Assembly: GCA_029210175.1 (NCBI GenBank)
Contig: JARGPL010000019.1
Coordinates: 248,001-312,000, forward strand
Source of the DNA: Minwuia sp.
Lineage (GTDB): Bacteria; Pseudomonadota; Alphaproteobacteria; Minwuiales; Minwuiaceae
Length of the DNA: 64,000 nt
Direction: 5' to 3'
A program made the translations under genes and the position numbers. A model generated the notes under the pieces. That model ran no database searches, had not been told where the DNA came from, and worked only from the letters and a program-made list of their open reading frames with translations. Shown in pieces: positions 53,384-60,745 of the stretch. Positions within the stretch are counted from its first letter, which is position 1, and each line of letters opens with the position of its first letter.

Positions 53384-53470
53384 TGGTGCCCCAGGCCCGA
53401 CTCGAACGGGCACTCCGTTACCGGAAGCAGATTTTGAGTCTACCGCGTCTACCGATTCCGCCACTGGGGC
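53384..53470 (-). tRNA. tRNA-Leu (CAA)
   Basis: On the minus strand, 87 bases fold as a class II tRNA: acceptor stem GCCCCAG/CTGGGGC, D-arm with GGTAGACGC, anticodon stem GTAGA/TCTGC with loop CTCAAAA (anticodon CAA), a long variable arm (CTTCCGGTAACGGAG), and T-loop GTTCGAGTC. Discriminator A and an encoded CCA end at 53384. It reads UUG codons. Confidence 0.95.
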
Positions 53471-53664
53471 CATGCCAGAGCGCCGCCGGATCATACCGAC
53501 GGCGTTGACGCGATCAAGCGCCAAGAACCGCCATGTAAAACAGTTGCGGCACAAGACTTGCGGCAGTGCGGTGGGTCCGTTATACAGCCGCCTTCCTGAT
53601 ACACATCAAGCGACCGGCGCATTGCTGATCAGTGCGCGGGCCCACAGACGAGCGGACGAGAGCC

Positions 53665-53886
53665 ATGAAAGCGGATATTCATCCCGACTACCACGAGATC
53701 ACCGTGCAGCTGCCGAGCGGCGACACCTACCAGACGCGCTCCACCTGGGGCAGCGCCGGGGACACGCTGGTGCTGGACATCGATCCGTCGACGCATGCTG
53801 CCTGGACCGGCGGCACACAGCGCATCATGGACAAGGGCCAGGTTGCCAAGTTCCGCAACAAGTACTCCGGTTTCGGCCTGAAGTAA
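53665..53886 (+). CDS. rpmE: 50S ribosomal protein L31
   Basis: 73 aa. [18 protein letters not shown] at the start and [28 protein letters not shown] are L31 signatures. There are no zinc-binding Cys, so it is the C-minus type common in alphaproteobacteria. The ATG at 53665 is chosen because [10 protein letters not shown] is the family N-terminus. A strong terminator follows. Confidence 0.96.
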   Translation: MKADIHPDYHEITVQLPSGDTYQTRSTWGSAGDTLVLDIDPSTHAAWTGGTQRIMDKGQVAKFRNKYSGFGLK

Positions 53887-53928
53887 TTCAGTTGGCAGGG
53901 CGTTCCTGCCGACGACATTGATCTGAAA

Positions 53929-53965
53929 GTGCCCCTGGCGTCATGGACGCCGGGGGCATTTTTTT
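53929..53965 (+). terminator. Rho-independent terminator of rpmE
   Basis: GTGCCCCTGGCGTC and GACGCCGGGGGCAT form a 13- to 14-base-pair stem with an ATG loop, followed by seven T. It lies 43 bases after the rpmE stop. Confidence 0.9.
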
Positions 53966-53978
53966 GCCCGCATTCCCT

Positions 53979-54008
53979 CTTGAACGTCCAAAACGAGCAC
54001 CAAGATAT
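53979..54008 (+). promoter_or_regulatory. Possible heat-shock promoter of the Hsp20 gene
   Basis: CTTGAA (53979-53984) matches the -35 element of sigma-32 promoters; CAAGATAT (54001-54008) follows after 16 bases and only partly fits the -10 element. It lies about 100 bases before the Hsp20 ATG, just downstream of the rpmE terminator. A sigma-32 origin is expected for this gene class, but the -10 match is weak. Confidence 0.35.
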
Positions 54009-54106
54009 GATTTCGACCATCGCTGCCTGGCGGGATGGTCAGAACTGAAGACCGCGATTGCCCGTTCGGGAATCGCAGAACCCACATTGCTCACGGAGGA
54101 TGTGCC

Positions 54107-54574
54107 ATGCGTACGTTTGATCTCTCACCCCTGCTTCGCAACACCGTTGGTTTCGACCGGTTCGACCGGCTGTTCGATACGGCGTACAACGCCACCGACG
54201 GCCAGTCTTTCCCGGCCTATGACATCGTTCGCCGCAACGATGACAGCTACCGCATCACGCTGGCCGTCGCCGGATATGGTGCCGACGAACTCGACATCAA
54301 TCAGGAAGGCCGCGCGCTGACCGTCACCGGCAAGGCCGAAGATGAAGCTGCGACAGCCGAGGGCGGGGCCGAAGCGCCTGCGTTCCTGCATCGCGGCATT
54401 GCCCGGCGCGCCTTTACCCGTCGCTTCCACCTGGCTGACACGGTCAAGGTGACTGGCGCAGACCTGCAGAATGGCCTGCTGCACATAGAACTGGTGAACG
54501 AAATTCCGGAGGCAGAGAAGCCGCGGACGATTTCCATCGGTTCAGCGCAGAAGCAGCTTTCTCAGGCTGCATGA
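54107..54574 (+). CDS. Small heat-shock protein, Hsp20 family
   Basis: 155 aa ATP-independent holdase that binds unfolding proteins. The N-terminal MRTFDLSPLLRNTVGFDRFD is the bacterial class A (IbpA-like) start; the alpha-crystallin domain (about 35-135) contains YDIVRRNDDSYRITLAVAG and the GLLHIELVNEIPE segment with the IXI-type tail RTISIG. The ATG at 54107 has GGAGGA 7 bases upstream; the longer open frame is not used. Confidence 0.94.
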   Translation: MRTFDLSPLLRNTVGFDRFDRLFDTAYNATDGQSFPAYDIVRRNDDSYRITLAVAGYGADELDINQEGRALTVTGKAEDEAATAEGGAEAPAFLHRGIARRAFTRRFHLADTVKVTGADLQNGLLHIELVNEIPEAEKPRTISIGSAQKQLSQAA

Positions 54575-54617
54575 GCCACAGCTGTATCAGGCATCACTGC
54601 CTGACGACCTGAAGGGG

Positions 54618-54648
54618 GCCCGCGTCGAGCATTTCGGCGCGGGCTTTT
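54618..54648 (+). terminator. Rho-independent terminator of the Hsp20 gene
   Basis: GCCCGCG/CGCGGGC stem of 7 base pairs with a 13-base loop and TTTT directly after. It ends 6 bases before the stop of the convergent nnrU gene. Confidence 0.75.
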
Positions 54649-54653
54649 CTGCG

Positions 54654-55343
54654 TCAGGGCAGTGGATTGACGCCGATGATGACCGGATGCAGCCCGAGGA
54701 ACAGGACAAAGGCGACCACAGCCAGCGCCAGCCGCCACCAACCGAGTTCGCGCACCGACAGATGGTTGCGCCCCTGGACGATCGCCAGAAACGGCACGAT
54801 GGATGTGACAGCGCTGTAGCGCGCCCAGGCATCGGGGTCGGCCTTGCGGCGCTTGGCATCGATCAGCAGGGTGCCTGCCGCAGCCAGGACCAGGAACCCG
54901 CCAAAGAAGATCAGGGCGTTGTAGTCACCCCGCACCAGCATGTGGGCGAGGGCCCAGATCACCACCGACACCAGAAACGGATGACGGGTGATGCGCATGA
55001 ACCCGCGCGCGGGGTCGCCGGATGCCGCGACCGACTGACCGACTGAAGTGGGGTTTGCCTGGGTCTGGCCACCGATGAACAGCACGAACCCCAGCAGGAT
55101 CAGCACGGCCGAGATGTAGTTCATGATGTAGGGCAGGTACCAGAAGTAACCGCTGAAGGCCGCCGCATTGAAGGCTATGACCACCCATACGAGCCCGGCA
55201 AGGGAGATCAGGGAATAGAGACCCAGGTATCCCTTTTCCCCCACCACCGCCACGATCCGCCCCCTGAGCGCACTGGAGGGGACGATGTGAATGGCAAGAA
55301 AGGCCACCATGGCGATGAACAGATGCATCGTTGTACCGGTCAT
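54654..55343 (-). CDS. nnrU: NnrU-family integral membrane protein
   Basis: 229 aa with about six helices. HLFIAMVAFLAIHIVPSSA-type start, RITRHPFLVSVVIWALAHM (the TRHP motif shared by NnrU and isoprenylcysteine methyltransferase-like membrane proteins) and DPDAWARYSAVTSIVPF are the family signatures. NnrU was linked to nitric oxide/nitrite reduction in denitrifiers, but relatives occur broadly, and no denitrification gene is in this window. It starts at 55343, three bases after the stop of a small upstream gene, so the two are co-transcribed. Confidence 0.87.
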   Translation of the reverse strand: MTGTTMHLFIAMVAFLAIHIVPSSALRGRIVAVVGEKGYLGLYSLISLAGLVWVVIAFNAAAFSGYFWYLPYIMNYISAVLILLGFVLFIGGQTQANPTSVGQSVAASGDPARGFMRITRHPFLVSVVIWALAHMLVRGDYNALIFFGGFLVLAAAGTLLIDAKRRKADPDAWARYSAVTSIVPFLAIVQGRNHLSVRELGWWRLALAVVAFVLFLGLHPVIIGVNPLP

Positions 55344-55346
55344 GAC

Positions 55347-55685
55347 CTACCTCGCATCGTTTGCAGCGATCTTCATGGATGCTGCCGACCCGGTTTCTCC
55401 TGCCACCGGGACTTCCTCAATGGCCGTGCCCGTCACGTTCATCAGGCACCGCCCCCGATCCGTCAGACGACAGACCAGCCAGTCCGGCTTGATGGGATTG
55501 GAAAACCATGGCGTGGCAAGACCTCGATCGACGCAGGCGCGGACCACATGGACAGGCACCGCCTGCCCGTCCTCGTCGAACAGGGGCAGCTTGCCGCCTG
55601 GCTGCGTCAGTCCGCGCGCCAGATACCTGATCTGCGCCGCCGTCGGCACTTCGTCTGAAACCGCTGTGATCGAATCCCCTGCCAT
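55347..55685 (-). CDS. Conserved-looking small protein of unknown function
   Basis: 112 aa, no signal or membrane segment. AAQIRYLARGLTQPGGKLPL at the start and RGLATPWFSNPIKPDWLVCR near residues 54-73 followed by LTDRGRCLMN look like a winged-helix-type fold in which the last strand pair ends in LTDRG. I recognise no named family. It lies 26 bases downstream of the alpha/beta hydrolase and 3 bases before nnrU, so it is likely translated from the same minus-strand mRNA. Confidence 0.65.
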   Translation of the reverse strand: MAGDSITAVSDEVPTAAQIRYLARGLTQPGGKLPLFDEDGQAVPVHVVRACVDRGLATPWFSNPIKPDWLVCRLTDRGRCLMNVTGTAIEEVPVAGETGSAASMKIAANDAR

Positions 55686-55711
55686 GTCGCGCAGGATAGA
55701 TCAGATCAGCG

Positions 55712-56518
55712 TCAGGCTGGACCGGTTTCCGCACCGATTGTGGCGACAAATGCGCCGATGGCGGAAAGGGTCGTGTCCGGCTGGTCCTGTTGCGGGGCAT
55801 GCCCGCAGTTGGCCAGCATCAGGGCCTCTGCCGTTCCCTTGCCGCCAGATCGGATCCCGGCCACAGTCCGCGCCACCTGTGCTGCCGTGCCATATTCATC
55901 ATCCTCGCCCTGGATGATCAGGCAGGGAACCCGTATCTGAGGCAGGAAGCCCTCCAGATTCCAGTCACGGAAGGCGGGGTTGAGCCAGGAATCAGCCCAT
56001 CCCCGGAACGCACAATCCACGTTGCTGCCATGGTAGCGGGCCAGGGCATCGCGCAGCTTGCCTGCTGCGAAGGCCTGACTGGCCACTGCGATTGACCGGA
56101 CACTCACGTCCTCGATGAAGATGTGCGCCGCCATGGTAACGACACCTTGCAGACCCGGGCCGGCAACTGATCCGGCATGGATCAGCGCAATTGACCCCCC
56201 GTCCGAATGGCCGACCAGGACGTGGCGACCGACATTCAGGAATTCCAGCAGTTCCGGCAGGGCATCACGGGCGTCGTCGTGCATGTAGCTGACCGGACGG
56301 GGCAGTTTGCACGGCGCGGAACGGCCATAGCCATGGCGGCTGTAGACCAGCACCCGGCAGGCGGTGGTTGCCGCCAACCGGTCGGGGAAATCGCGCCAGA
56401 GATCAACGCAGCCCAACCCTTCGTGCAACAACACCAGCGTCAGCGCGCTGTCTGGCGAACCGAACCAGCAGTATTCGATATCGCCGCCGGTCAGCGGCGC
56501 AAGTCCGGTGTCGCCCAT
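55712..56518 (-). CDS. Alpha/beta hydrolase
   Basis: 268 aa. LVLLHEGLGCVDLWRDFP forms the oxyanion segment, Ser in the elbow VGHSDGG (about residue 104), Asp in IIQGEDDEYG and His in NCGHAPQ complete the triad. It starts 2 bases after the benzoate-CoA ligase stop, so it is in the same operon. Hydrolases in this position of box clusters are thought to act on the ring-opened or lactone products of benzoyl-CoA epoxide breakdown, or as thioesterases; the substrate here is inferred from context only. Confidence 0.85.
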   Translation of the reverse strand: MGDTGLAPLTGGDIEYCWFGSPDSALTLVLLHEGLGCVDLWRDFPDRLAATTACRVLVYSRHGYGRSAPCKLPRPVSYMHDDARDALPELLEFLNVGRHVLVGHSDGGSIALIHAGSVAGPGLQGVVTMAAHIFIEDVSVRSIAVASQAFAAGKLRDALARYHGSNVDCAFRGWADSWLNPAFRDWNLEGFLPQIRVPCLIIQGEDDEYGTAAQVARTVAGIRSGGKGTAEALMLANCGHAPQQDQPDTTLSAIGAFVATIGAETGPA

Positions 56519-56519
56519 G

Positions 56520-58115
56520 TCAGTCGCGCAGCTTGAACCGCTGGGTCTTGCCGGTTGCCGTCTTCGGCAACTCGTCCACGAACCGGATCCAGCGGGGATA
56601 CTTGTAGGGGGCGAGGTGTTGCTTCACGAACGCCTGCAACTCGGATTCCAGCTGGGCATCGCCGGTCCGCCCCTCGACCAATGTCACATAGGCTTCCGGT
56701 TTGATCAGGTCGTCACCGTCAGCGCGCCCGACGACTGCCGCTTCGACGACCGCCTCATGCGCGGCCAGCGCCTGTTCCACCTCGAATGGGGAGACCCAGA
56801 TGCCGCTGACCTTCAACATGTCGTCCGACCGGCCCTGGTAGGTATAGAACCCGTCGGCATCGACCGCATACTTGTCGCCGGTACGCGTCCAGGGGCCGTG
56901 AAACGTGTCCAGGCTCTTCGCCCGCTGATTCCAGTAGCAGAAGGCTGCCGAAGGGCCGTTGACCCAAAGATCACCGATCTCTCCAGCCGCAACCGGGGTG
57001 CCGTCTTCAGCTGTCAGTTTCACCTGATACCCCGGCACGGGCTTGCCGGTGGTGCCGTACTTCATGTCATCAGGCCGGTTGGACAGGAAGATGTGCAGCA
57101 TCTCCGTGGAGCCGATGCCGTCCAGGATGTCGGCGCCGAAACGGTCCAGCCAGCGTTCACCGATATCACGCGGCAAGGCTTCGCCAGCGGAAACACAGAG
57201 GCGCAGTCGTCTGGAGCCACTGGCCCGGTCAAGTTTCTGGTTGGCCAGCAATCCGGCGTAGAGCGTTGGCACGCCAAAGAACACGGACGGGGCATGGTCG
57301 CGCATGCGCCGCATCACGCTGTCGGGCGTCGGCCGCTCCGCCATCAGGACAGCCGTGCCGCCGACGTACAGCGGAAACGTCATGCCATTGCCCAGTCCGT
57401 AAGCAAAGAACAGCTTTGCGGCGGAAAAGACCGTGTCGTCCCTGGTCAGGCCAAGAACACCTTCGCCATACAGCACGGCTGTGTTCACCATGTCCGACTG
57501 CAGGTGCACCGCGCCCTTGGGACGCCCGGTCGAGCCGGAGCTGTAGAGCCAGAACGCAGGTTCATCGGCCAGGGTGTCCGCTGTCGCCAGATCGGGTGAG
57601 GCCGCCTGTATCAGCGCGTCCATCGTCGGCAGGCCATCCGCCGCCTGCCCGACGATGACCGTGTCACGCAGGTGGGGCTTCTCCGCCGCCGCCGGCGCCA
57701 CGACGGGCCAGAGCGCATCGGACACGAACAGGGCCACCGCGCGCGAGTCCTGCAGCATGTAGCTGTAATCGTCTGTGGTCAGCAGGGTGTTCACCGGCAC
57801 AGGTACGATCCCGGCCTTGATCGCGCCGAAGAACAGGGCGGGGAACGCCACGCTGTCCAGCATCACCATCAGCACACGATCCTCGGCACGCAGCCCGAGA
57901 TCGCGCAGCATGTTGCCCGCCTGATTGACCTGTCGGGCCAGCGCCGCGTAGGTCGTAGGCCCGGCATCATCGATGAACGCGATGCGGTCGCCATGGCCTT
58001 CAGCGATGTGGCGATCAATGAAATCCGTCGCGGCATTGTAGTGTGCGGGAATGTCGAGGATCGGCGTCTCGCCCGACCGGTCGACATTTGTCACGCCCAG
58101 TTCGCTCTGTCGCAT
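56520..58115 (-). CDS. bclA: Benzoate-CoA ligase
   Basis: 531 aa. It activates benzoate with ATP and CoA, the entry step of the box pathway. AMP-binding motif LYSSGSTGRPKGAVHLQ (about residues 185-200), GIGSTEMLHIFLSN with the aromatic-acid pattern of the benzoate-CoA ligase family, the hinge YQGRSDDMLKVSGIWVSP and the catalytic Lys in LPKTATGKTQRFKLR. I chose the ATG at 58115 with a strong GGGGGAG ribosome site; the open frame extends to 58316 without support. It follows the flavodoxin gene by 118 bases in a minus-strand operon divergent from boxR. Confidence 0.93.
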   Translation of the reverse strand: MRQSELGVTNVDRSGETPILDIPAHYNAATDFIDRHIAEGHGDRIAFIDDAGPTTYAALARQVNQAGNMLRDLGLRAEDRVLMVMLDSVAFPALFFGAIKAGIVPVPVNTLLTTDDYSYMLQDSRAVALFVSDALWPVVAPAAAEKPHLRDTVIVGQAADGLPTMDALIQAASPDLATADTLADEPAFWLYSSGSTGRPKGAVHLQSDMVNTAVLYGEGVLGLTRDDTVFSAAKLFFAYGLGNGMTFPLYVGGTAVLMAERPTPDSVMRRMRDHAPSVFFGVPTLYAGLLANQKLDRASGSRRLRLCVSAGEALPRDIGERWLDRFGADILDGIGSTEMLHIFLSNRPDDMKYGTTGKPVPGYQVKLTAEDGTPVAAGEIGDLWVNGPSAAFCYWNQRAKSLDTFHGPWTRTGDKYAVDADGFYTYQGRSDDMLKVSGIWVSPFEVEQALAAHEAVVEAAVVGRADGDDLIKPEAYVTLVEGRTGDAQLESELQAFVKQHLAPYKYPRWIRFVDELPKTATGKTQRFKLRD

Positions 58116-58233
58116 GGACAGTCTCCCCCCTTGTTTGGCCAGCCTGCCGTGTTTCCCCAGTCTGCCGCGCGGATCGCCATCATGTCGTGGCGTTGGTCCC
58201 GCGCGCTGGTCACTTTGCCTTCTGATGATTGCC

Positions 58234-58710
58234 TCAGGCCGCTGCCTCAGCTGATTCCAGCCTGGCGATCCAGTCCTTGATCCATTCGACACCGGCCTCT
58301 TCCGGCAAGTCCGCACCGCTGGCGTTGTGCTGCAGTCGCTCGCCGATCAGCGTCGCGCCCTGTGCCTTCAGTATCTCTTCGAACAGCTTGCCACCGAAAT
58401 TGAACGTATCGGCATAGGTGGAATCGCCCAGACCGAAGATGCCAAAGCGCACCGCGGACAGGTCCGGCTTGCCGTCCGAGATCGATTCATAGAAATCCAG
58501 CGCGTTGTCCGGCACTTCCCCCTGACCATAGGTGGAGGTCACGAGCAGGAAGACACCGTCGCGTTCGAATACCGAGGCATCGAGGTCATCCATCAGCAGC
58601 ATCTCGACGCTGTGGTCGCTGACTTCCTCGATCGTGGCCTGCATGTCCTCGGCCACCATCTCGGCCGTGCCGGTCATTGATCCGACAAGGATATTGATTG
58701 TTTCGGACAT
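58234..58710 (-). CDS. Flavodoxin-domain protein
   Basis: 158 aa FMN electron carrier. SMTGTAEMVAEDM near the start binds the FMN phosphate, STYGQGEVPDNALDFYE is the 60s loop, and FGIFGLGDSTYADTFNFGG the 90s loop, as in MioC and the flavodoxin domain of sulfite reductase. The ATG at 58710 is preceded by GGGAAG; a longer frame to 59310 lies antisense to boxR. It is the first gene of the ligase operon and controlled by the same operator as boxR, so it may deliver electrons to the BoxB epoxidase, whose usual reductase BoxA is not in the window. Confidence 0.88.
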   Translation of the reverse strand: MSETINILVGSMTGTAEMVAEDMQATIEEVSDHSVEMLLMDDLDASVFERDGVFLLVTSTYGQGEVPDNALDFYESISDGKPDLSAVRFGIFGLGDSTYADTFNFGGKLFEEILKAQGATLIGERLQHNASGADLPEEAGVEWIKDWIARLESAEAAA

Positions 58711-58786
58711 GGCTTCCCTTCGCTGATCTGGTCCCTGCACACGCAGGGCAGATATAGCCCAAACGCCGCTGGCGATCCAGTTCAAA

Positions 58787-58800
58787 TGCATTATACTGCA
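58787..58800. promoter_or_regulatory. BoxR-type operator over the divergent boxR/flavodoxin promoters
   Basis: TGCATTATACTGCA has TGCA half-sites separated by 6 bases. It contains TATACT on the plus strand (58792-58797, towards boxR) and TATAAT on the minus strand (58795-58790, towards the flavodoxin-ligase operon). BzdR/BoxR repressors are known to use TGCA boxes. Binding would cover both -10 elements. Confidence 0.75.
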
Positions 58801-58804
58801 CATC

Positions 58805-59713
58805 ATGTCGGACCCATCTTCCCTCACCCCCTCGCGACCGGACAGGCGACACGATCTGTCGGCACCTTTTCTTGAAACGCTGGGCCAGCGGGTGCGCGCG
58901 ACGCGGGCGCGGGCGGGCATGACACGCAAGGACCTGGCGAAGCACAGTGGCGTCTCGGAGCGCCATCTGGCGCAGTTGGAAACCGGCAAGGGCAATATCT
59001 CCGTCGGGCTGCTGCGCAACGTGGCGCTCGCCATCGGCACCCCGGTCGGGGAACTGCTGCGAGAGGGGCCGGAGCCGACTGCAGAACAACAGCTGCTGCA
59101 TGGCATTGTCGACCGTCTGAAACCGCCCGAAGCGGCGGAGGCCCGGCATGTTCTGGAACAGCGTTTCGCAAACCGCGAAGGGCGCCTTGGCCGTCTGGCA
59201 CTGATCGGCCTGCGTGGCGCGGGCAAGTCAAGCGTGGGGAAGGCCTTGGCTGACACAGTCGGCGCACACTTCATCGAACTCGCCAGGGAAGTCGAACAAG
59301 TTGCCGGCATGGCGCTGGAAGAGATCTTCGAATTCTATGGTCAGGCCGGTTACCGCCGCCACGAACAGGATACGCTTCGCGGTCTTGTTGCCCGCCCAGG
59401 CCCGCTGGTGATCGCCACAGGCGGCGGCGTCGTGTCCGAGAACCAGTCATTCCAGATCCTATTGAGCGGCTGCTTCACCATATGGCTGAAAGCCGCGCCT
59501 GAACTGCATATGAAGCGCGTTGTGGATCAGGGTGATGACCGACCGATGGCAGGCAATCGGCAGGCGATGCAGGACTTGCGCAACATCCTCAGCAGCCGGG
59601 AAGCGCTCTACGCCCAGGCGGACGCCGTCATCGATACATCATCGATGGATATCGCTGCGGTGGCGGACAAGGCGTCGGCCATCTGGAACGCCCGTCGCGG
59701 TCGGGCTGGCTGA
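58805..59713 (+). CDS. boxR: BoxR/BzdR-family benzoyl-CoA-responsive transcriptional repressor
   Basis: 302 aa. N-terminal XRE-type helix-turn-helix (about 25-85; RKDLAKHSGVSERHLAQLE) fused to a shikimate kinase-like domain (about 128-298) with the P-loop GLRGAGKSS, GFYRR-like GQAGYRRHEQDTL and the ATGGGVV motif. This fusion is unique to BzdR/BoxR, which release DNA on binding benzoyl-CoA. The ATG at 58805 lies only 7 bases after a -10 element and has no ribosome site, so the mRNA may be leaderless. It is divergent from the ligase operon and regulates itself by the operator. Confidence 0.95.
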   Translation: MSDPSSLTPSRPDRRHDLSAPFLETLGQRVRATRARAGMTRKDLAKHSGVSERHLAQLETGKGNISVGLLRNVALAIGTPVGELLREGPEPTAEQQLLHGIVDRLKPPEAAEARHVLEQRFANREGRLGRLALIGLRGAGKSSVGKALADTVGAHFIELAREVEQVAGMALEEIFEFYGQAGYRRHEQDTLRGLVARPGPLVIATGGGVVSENQSFQILLSGCFTIWLKAAPELHMKRVVDQGDDRPMAGNRQAMQDLRNILSSREALYAQADAVIDTSSMDIAAVADKASAIWNARRGRAG

Positions 59714-59936
59714 ACGCGGATACGGATTCCGCAGATGGTGTTTCAGGTGCGAACGCCGCAGAAGGTCATCGGAGCAGGCAATATCCCGGATTTCTGGCCC
59801 ACTCCTTGCATGCGAGCGATCAGACTGTCCCGTTGTGGTTGGGATTGCCGATGGCCTGACGCCGTAGAGATTTGGGGCCTGGATACATTTGGGGTCGATG
59901 TTTCCCCCCGGAAGATGGAACTGAGGAGAAGACGAC

Positions 59937-60431
59937 ATGTTTCGCAAGGCAGTATTTGGCGCAGCAATGACAACCGCTCTCGTGTTCGGTGGTCTTGCAC
60001 ATGCAGGTTACGACGAAGGCAAGGCGCTGTACGCAGAAGGCAAGTACAATGAAGCCCTGCAGGAATTCGTCAATGCGGGTGGTGAGGGCAATGTCGATGC
60101 TGTCTATCGCGCCGCACTGATGTTCGAAGCGGGCGAAGGCACGGCCAAGGATGACAGCAAGGCCATGGAAAAGGCCGCTGACTGGTTCCAGACAGCAGCG
60201 CGCGCCGGGCACACCGGCGCCATGAAGAAGCTGGCCAAGATGTTCGCAGACGGACGCGGCAAGCCGCAGGATCCGGTTCAGGCATGGGCCATCCTGCAGA
60301 TCGCTGCCGAACGCGGTGACAAGGAAGCCGCCGCACAGCGTGACGCCCTGGCGGAGACCATGCGTCCCGGTCAGCGCGAAGCAGGCAAGCGCCGCCACGG
60401 CAAGCTTGCCGATACCTATCAGGGGTCCTGA
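59937..60431 (+). CDS. Exported Sel1-repeat (TPR-like) protein
   Basis: 164 aa. Signal peptide MFRKAVFGAAMTTALVFGGLAHA, then about three Sel1-like helical repeats: EGKALYAEGKYNEALQEFV, AADWFQTAARAGHTGAMKKL with AKMFADGRGKPQDPVQAW, and a last AILQIAAERGDKEAAA. Such repeats bind partner proteins in the periplasm. Ribosome site AGGAGA lies 8 bases before the ATG. It stands between boxR and boxC with its own terminator; no link to benzoate is evident. Confidence 0.86.
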   Translation: MFRKAVFGAAMTTALVFGGLAHAGYDEGKALYAEGKYNEALQEFVNAGGEGNVDAVYRAALMFEAGEGTAKDDSKAMEKAADWFQTAARAGHTGAMKKLAKMFADGRGKPQDPVQAWAILQIAAERGDKEAAAQRDALAETMRPGQREAGKRRHGKLADTYQGS

Positions 60432-60493
60432 CCCCTATCTGAAGGACCGGCATCGACTGCAATTTGCGAATAGCAATGTGACGACCGTCTGGT

Positions 60494-60510
60494 TTTGAAA
60501 CGATTTCAAA
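60494..60510. repeat. Perfect short inverted repeat upstream of a terminator
   Basis: TTTGAAACGATTTCAAA has 7-base arms around CGA. It sits 62 bases after the Sel1 gene stop and 4 bases before the terminator hairpin. It could be a regulator site or an RNA 3' element. Confidence 0.55.
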
Positions 60511-60514
60511 GAAG

Positions 60515-60546
60515 CCCGGCACACCCGACAAGGTGTGCCGGGTTTT
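60515..60546 (+). terminator. Rho-independent terminator of the Sel1-repeat gene
   Basis: CCCGGCACACC and GGTGTGCCGGG make an 11-base-pair stem with a 6-base loop, followed by TTTTCTTGTTT. It shields the boxCB promoter from read-through. Confidence 0.9.
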
Positions 60547-60648
60547 CTTGTTTGTGGCCCCGACATTTCTTGCCGACCATTGCAAACAGGCCACAGGGGT
60601 GCCGCACGCCAGCCGTTCGAGGTCGCTGCCAAGATAAATCGATTCAAC

Positions 60649-60679
60649 TTGCCCCAGCCGAAAAGTGCATTATAATGCA
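60649..60679 (+). promoter_or_regulatory. boxCB promoter with overlapping BoxR-type operator
   Basis: TTGCCC (60649-60654) and a perfect TATAAT (60671-60676) are separated by 16 bases. The -10 lies within the perfect palindrome TGCATTATAATGCA (60666-60679), which differs by a single base from the operator before boxR. Transcription should start near 60683, giving a leader of about 63 bases with AGGAGAGG before boxC. Confidence 0.8.
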
Positions 60680-60745
60680 TATCAATCGCGGTTGCAGGAC
60701 AAACGCGCCGAAACAAACCTGAACTCGCAGGAGAGGACGCGCTTC

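Noticed and set aside
49507-53508. Plus-strand frames of 620 and 675 aa over nrdJ
   Set aside because: Antisense to an intact, highly conserved gene; the second also runs through the tRNA-Leu gene.
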